A model generated the notes under the pieces. That model searched no databases. It worked only from the letters and a program-made list of their open reading frames with translations, and was not told the origin of the DNA. Below, in pieces: positions 59,177-64,000 of a stretch of 64,000 nucleotides of DNA (positions within the stretch are counted from its first letter, which is position 1; every line of letters starts with the position of its first letter). Origin of the DNA: Craterostigma plantagineum (Eukaryota > Streptophyta > Magnoliopsida > Lamiales > Linderniaceae); NCBI GenBank assembly GCA_027422505.1, contig JAPQWV010000028.1, positions 6,786,001 to 6,850,000 on the forward strand. Direction: 5' to 3'. The translations under genes and the position numbers were made by a program.

Positions 59177-62100
59177 GAACTTCACTTTCGATCGAAACCA
59201 AAATTGACAACACCATAGTTGTCTTTACCCCAACCATTCTACGCTCCGTACTAAACCTACCATACTCACTATTACATGATCCTCATCCCTCTAACGATGA
59301 CCTAATCCGGGACTTCCTATTCATGGGCCACAAACCAAACGCCCAAAACACCATTCACCTCCCCGACTTCACAGCCAAAGACATCCCTGGACCTTGGAGG
59401 ACCCTATTTCTGATCGTAAACAAATGCCTCTCGCCGAAGCACGCAGGGTCCGACAAATGCAACCGCAACATTATGCTAATCTTCCATGGGATCATCTTCA
59501 ACAGGAATTATGATGTCGCCCAACTAATCTGGACGGACATCCTTGATCAATTGCGAAGGCGAGGTCTCAAATCCACGAAGCCGGTTCTTCCATACCTACA
59601 GTGGCTCCCTGTCATCGTCCAACACTTCGTGGATCTTCATCCCGACATAGAGCGCCGACCCAGGGCCGAAGGTTATCAAGCTCCAAAGCTCACCAAAATT
59701 CAATCAACAAAAAACAAGATTGATCAGGAGGCCATGATCATACCTGATTCACTACTTCAACTCCTTGATCCCACAGAACTGGAGCTCCTCAGATACCTTC
59801 GAGCCAACAACCTCGATGATATTCCCATGGTCCAACACAACCCAGTTGGACCTAACCCAGGGACAATCCAACCCTCACAGCCAAATATAGGTCTAGGAAG
59901 CTCTTCATCCCCAAAGCCAAAGCAAAAGAGAAAATCCAAAGGGGATGACAGAAGCAGTCAATAGGAACGGCATACAAAACAAAAACACGACCGTCTTCCT
60001 AAGACCACTAGTCCACAAATAAGCCGGACCGAGCCAATAGGTACAGGGGATGACTTTGTCTTCCCCCGAGTAGAAGTCGCGACATCGGGTCCAATCGCGC
60101 AAACTACCCTCCCTAGCCACTCAATCATCTCCCAACAGATGATTGTTTCACATACTCACGAGGTGCCACGTCATCCATCGCCACCTCGCTCGGAGGAGGT
60201 TGATGTATCAAGCAGTCCTCGGCCTCATACTGCACCTTCTTTGATCACGACTAGTCTAGTGCCCTCACCATCCATAAATTTTCCATTTTTTAGGACACTT
60301 ACTCTAGTTTCTGCACCTCTAGATCTTAGTGATCTAGACCGAACGCTCCACAACGTCTCCGTACTAGAGTCTAGTACGGAACATAGCGGAAGACCCGACG
60401 TAGTCAACATTGCTGCAGCTACGAACTTTGGCCATCAATCTGAGTCTGTCTCAGCATTGATGTCAACGATGAGCCTAAGTGGCCTCAGTATTTCAAGTCC
60501 TGTGTGAACAGGCGGCACATCAGTACCTTCTACTGATGTTGTCACGACGAATGTCTTCTTGACTCCGTCCGATTATTTTCCCCGTTCGTGACAGAGGCCA
60601 GGCTGAATGATCGACTCGCAGAATTCGCAAAAGGTCTCGAGGACACCATCATGACCCAAGTATACAACGTACTTGGCACCTCCTCTCGAGACAAAGACAA
60701 AGCCCCCGTCACCGAAGAAGTACCCCCTCCAACCGACCCATCTCCAGACTCTGACGGCGGCCCGCGGAACGTCCCAATCACGGAACTCATCGATGTTCTG
60801 CTGGCCAGACTCCGCACCGCACCCAAGTTTACTGAGTATGAAGCGGAGGTCCTCAGTCGTCTGGAGCTTCCTTTCAACCCACCTAACCCCGGCGAGGCCC
60901 AGTCATCCCGACAACCACGTGACGACCCTGACTGTGGGGATCGTCCCGAGGGGGAGAAGACACGAGAGACAGGGCCTCAGCCTCCTCCGCAGTCACAGCC
61001 TAGAGCCACCCAAACACCCACCAGAACAAAACCACCTACACCCACACAAACAAGAAAATCTACCCGAACTACCACCTAAACAACCCAACAGCCCTCCTCA
61101 CCAGCTATGAGCCTATCACCACCTCTTTCCACAAGCCAAGACACCCCTTTGATATCTCCATCCTCTCCCATCCTATCCCTTCAATCAAATGAACCGATCG
61201 TATCTCTCGAAACACTTTACAACCCACACACAGCGGTAGAGAAATACATCTTCAACGACGACTGGTTAACAAAGCCGATGCATCCAGCCTTGGTCAAGGG
61301 CTTACTGGACAATGCCAGATACTTCTTGATGAAGGCAAATGTTAGCCTGGCCCTTATCGACGATGATGAACTCAAGGAAGGTGAAGACTACGAAGCAGAC
61401 ATTCCAGAACTTCCCGAGCTTCTCAAACACGCCGTCGTCAATGAGGAGTGCCCCCCCTCGAAGTCGAAGATAGGAGAAGAATAGAAACCACCGTGGGAAA
61501 ATGTCAAAGTGATCGCTCCATATCAAGAAGAGATACGGAAAAGAATCTGGAGGAAGGAAGATAGGATCAAGAAGTTAGACAAGCTTGATCTAAGAGGCCT
61601 AACTCATCTCCCAAGACCAACCGCTGTACGATACCTGCTCTCTCTTCGTAGAGGGCTTGTGTGGAGAGGAAAAGATACTAACGTTGACACTCTTAGAAGA
61701 GAAGAGAAGGAAAAAGCCAGAATCAGCAAAATCCTGGGAGTACGGCGAGGTCGTCTCGACTTCTATGAATATCCTATCTACAAAGTGAAGCGAGAAGATG
61801 GAACGGTCGAGGAACTGACTGAAGGCGATCTCTCCTACATCAGAGGTGAAGACGTTGATCAGATACTGGGAAGCTTCAGATTTCTTGGAACACTCCAGAA
61901 TCCAGAAAAGTGGGATACGTCGCTCTTAAGCGATTCATGATGCGCCAAATCAAGTTCAATTCGACTCACGATCTTCAGATGGCGGTAGAAAGCAATATGA
62001 AAAGGGTGAATCTCACAAAGCCATCCTTCGAAGTCCCCGACCCAAGTCCTGGTGAAGGCCACATAATCAATGAAGACAACGATCCATCAGTGGTCTACAT

Positions 62101-62395
62101 CAACTACAAGGGAGAAAAGAGGCTGATGAAAACATCCGAGATTGCCAAATTCAGCGATGGAACGCTGTTAATTATTCGGAGCAAACTCGGAAGGATTCTG
62201 GAGCAGCTAAGGTTTGAAGAAGCAGAAGACCAGGAGAAGTACGAGAAGCTGATCGACATCATCTCAGACCGAATATCATTACGAAGGACGTTACGATCAT
62301 ACGAGTTCAGACTTGGACTCAGGAAATCGGTCTATGCTGTGGAGAAACCCAAGAAGAAGAAGACTCCAAGGACACCAAAGCAAAAAGGATGCTAA
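59177..62395 (+). pseudogene. Element C extra ORF region downstream of pol (unknown function, two modules)
   Basis: Module 1 (frame open from 59177, first ATG 59323, to 59964) encodes a helical segment with LPDFTAKDIPGPWRTLFLIV and NIMLIFHGIIFNRNYDVAQL. It resembles the putative plant transposon protein domain seen beside other plant retroelements; this is a tentative recall. A Ser/Pro/Thr-rich region follows (about 60139-61079). Module 2 (61107-62395) shares many blocks with the antisense ORF at 37287-38582: AVEKYIF, DDELKEGEDYE, DIPELPEL, RFMMRQIKF, HDLQMAVESNMKRVN, KFSDGTLL and LRSYEFRLGLRKSVYA. The C-terminus is Lys-rich (KPKKKKTPRTPKQKG), like a nuclear-localisation or nucleic-acid-binding tail. 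A TAG at 61482-61484 and a shift near 61910 interrupt module 2. No signal peptide or membrane span is evident. Its position after pol matches the env-like ORF of SIRE1-type elements, but the protein does not look like an envelope. Confidence 0.72.
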
Positions 62396-62404
62396 GGGGG
62401 AGAT
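62392..62404 (+). other. Polypurine tract of element C
   Basis: TAAGGGGGAGAT immediately precedes the 3' LTR and is the expected plus-strand primer site. It overlaps the end of the extra ORF. Confidence 0.85.
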
Positions 62405-62719
62405 TGTTAGGAATATATTGTAGCATCCTTTAATTTATATAATCTTGGGTTAACATGTATTAATTTAGTGGGTTGTAGTAGTTTGGGGTGACTTATGATA
62501 TTTAGTAAGAGTTTTGTATTGGGCTTTAATATACCAAATACTTGTGGTATATAAAGCCCCACTTACCCTAATTAGGGTTTTATCAAAAGAATTCAAAAGG
62601 TAAGCCACCTTGTACTTTTTCTTAGAAAAACACACACTAACATGCACTCAAGGTGTTCTTCACGTTTTTCACATTCAAACCTTTCTTTTGATCCTTATTT
62701 GGTAATAAAAGGGCCAACA
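62405..62719 (+). repeat. 3' LTR of element C
   Basis: TGTTAGG to GGGCCAACA, 315 bases. The four differences from the 5' LTR are all transitions, and in each the 3' LTR carries A or T where the 5' LTR carries G or C. Confidence 0.92.
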
Positions 62720-62724
62720 GTTAC

Positions 62725-63000
62725 AAATTTGTTTATCTTTTTTAACTGGATTTGACCTTTCATTTGATCTTCAACTTCGGACGTCTGATCTATGTTCTGG
62801 TTTAACCCATGCAAAATGAACCTCTACATGGCTATTGCTAATTTCTCGCATTGCCTTATCATTTTCTATCTTGGTTTCGATTGTAATGCAGAATTTGACA
62901 CGATTACATGAAATTTTATCTTTCAAGTCAAGAGAGAACACAACAATGATATGACCTGATGTCCATTCACAATGACTTGCTAAAACAATAATTAACGAAT
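62725..63000. other. Short gene-free stretch right of element C
   Basis: Nothing recognisable. It follows the target duplication of element C and precedes a diverged LTR. Confidence 0.4.
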
Positions 63001-63328
63001 CAATTATAAATTATTATGAATCATCACAATGAATCATCATATTTGTATGATTAAATGGGGATGTTTTTGGAGTATTAATGACTCATGAATTTATGATAAG
63101 ATGATGTCTATAAAAAGATTGATTTTTGCATGAGTTGTAGAGATGACTAAATTATTTTAGTTTATGATTTTAGTGTAAATAGGTGATTTGAGTTTAATTG
63201 TAAAACTACAACAAAGTATAGAAATTATATTATCTCCCACTAAATTCTCTCTTTATATTATTATCAAAAAAATCATAATGTAAATAACATAATCTTAATA
63301 TAATATAAATCATAATAAAGATTTTATA
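63000..63328 (+). repeat. Diverged copia LTR related to that of element B
   Basis: Shares layout and short matches with 45095-45379: a GGAGT...ATG start region, ...AATAGGTG, TTGTAAAAC/CTACAA, TCTCTCTTTATATTATTATCA and the ending ATTTTATAACA. The left end is uncertain. Confidence 0.5.
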
Positions 63329-64000
63329 ACACGTACAACACGACCATGCTCCGCCGTCGAGATCAACCTCCGCCGTAGAGATCAACCTCCATCGAAGTTC
63401 TTCAACGAGTTTGGTCGAGGTACCAAAATTTTATTTTGTGCTTAACGTTGGCTTAATAGTGGTATATTATATGTGAATTATATGTTTTGATGATATGGCG
63501 AAGTAAGTGAAAAATCAGCTACGATGCATGAACATATTATTTTGTTGTATACTATATGTTATGATTTTTGTGGTATACGGATTTTTTGTTACTACTTTTA
63601 AAACTTATATAATCAACGAAACGCATGGCATGAGTAGTTTCGCGGATTATCGTCACTACATGTGATGCGAGGTCCAGACTTTGATTGGCTTGTGAAAATA
63701 ATTTTGACAAGTTTTACGAAAAACATAGTTTTATTTATATTTTTGAATATATTTTGTTATATTTTGATTTTGCGAATTAAGTAACGATGTTGATCCGAGT
63801 ATTGAAGAAATGAAGTTTCGATTTGGTGAGCATAAGAAGACACATCCGAAGAGGCTGAAGCTGAAACGTACTCTTAAACAGACAATGAAGCCAAAACCGA
63901 CGCAGCGGAATTTCCTTTTTGTGGGGTGGAGAATTTGTCTAGAACAACAAGAATCAAGAGGGGTAGAAACAAAATCCGCTTTGGACTGACCGCCACTGAA
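63329..64000 (+). other. Probable 5' internal part of a decayed copia element running out of the window
   Basis: Directly after the LTR-like end comes CGTACAACACGACC, loosely resembling the primer-site region of some copia elements, and a short duplication around GAGATCAACCTCC. No gag frame is recognisable before the window ends. Open but unassigned sequence occurs at about 63790-64000. Confidence 0.35.

Larger units (their letters stand above)
50402..62719 (+). mobile_element. Complete Ty1/copia retrotransposon (element C), 12.3 kb, with extra ORF downstream of pol
   Basis: Two 315-base LTRs flank, in order: primer binding site, ~1 kb leader, gag, pol in protease-integrase-RT-RNase H order (copia), ~1.3 kb noncoding repeat region, a ~3.2 kb region with the extra ORF, and a polypurine tract. 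GTTAC is duplicated exactly at 50397-50401 and 62720-62724. The LTRs differ at four positions, all transitions. Gag and pol nevertheless contain several stops and frameshifts. Large size, an ORF after pol and several polypurine-like runs resemble the SIRE/Maximus lineage, but lineage assignment from memory is tentative. Confidence 0.9.

Noticed and set aside
59177..62395. Envelope-like protein assignment for the ORF after pol in element C
   Set aside because: Position fits an env-like gene, but no signal peptide, transmembrane segment or glycoprotein-like cysteine pattern is visible, so I kept it as unknown.

Overview
The window is plant nuclear DNA, almost certainly from a eudicot. It is AT-rich, its genes have short exons and GT-AG introns, and it is packed with plant transposable elements. 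I recognise three host genes: a prefoldin subunit 2 gene (about 2 kb), a GPI-anchored lipid-transfer-protein gene of three exons with a frameshift (3.8-5.9 kb), and a nine-exon CPP/TSO1-like gene with two CXC domains (22.6-25.1 kb). Nearly everything else is mobile DNA. No tRNA, rRNA, CRISPR or prokaryotic-type locus was seen.

7.0-20.0 kb is a four-layer nest that can be read from target-site duplications. A ~0.42 kb MITE (7041-19964, TSD ATATTAA) was split by a long solo LTR in minus orientation (7311-19805, TSD TCTAT). That LTR was split by an ~8.8 kb Mutator-like element (MULE, ~7761-16595), and the MULE was split by a second, plus-oriented solo LTR of a related family (8565-11411, TSD GGTAA). 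The MULE carries two convergent genes, each starting inside a terminal inverted repeat: a plant-mobile-domain (PMD) gene on plus, and on minus a MULE transposase joined to a C-terminal OTU-like cysteine-protease domain. Both are decayed by frameshifts and stops.

20-27.5 kb holds the intact CPP gene flanked by short elements: a hAT-type MITE (21048-21571) and a nearly perfect foldback MITE with a 9-bp TSD (25407-25794).

27.5-41.6 kb is a scrambled Ty1/copia composite. It has a decayed gag-pol interrupted by a ~0.9 kb hAT-type element, direct and inverted duplications of the 3' noncoding region, and an intact 431-codon ORF in antisense orientation. 41.6-45.4 kb is an older copia element of another lineage with its 3' LTR. 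45.4-50.4 kb is dominated by GTGGTA-rich tandem repeats, including a 1.4 kb MULE-like element with a 9-bp TSD.

50.4-62.7 kb is a complete 12.3 kb Ty1/copia element: two 315-bp LTRs differing at four sites, tRNA-iMet-type primer binding site, gag, pol, a repeat-rich 3' noncoding region, a large extra ORF region downstream of pol, polypurine tract and a 5-bp TSD. The extra ORF is homologous to the antisense 431-codon ORF at 37.3-38.6 kb. It marks a copia group with a third coding module of unknown function. 63-64 kb begins another diverged copia-type element.
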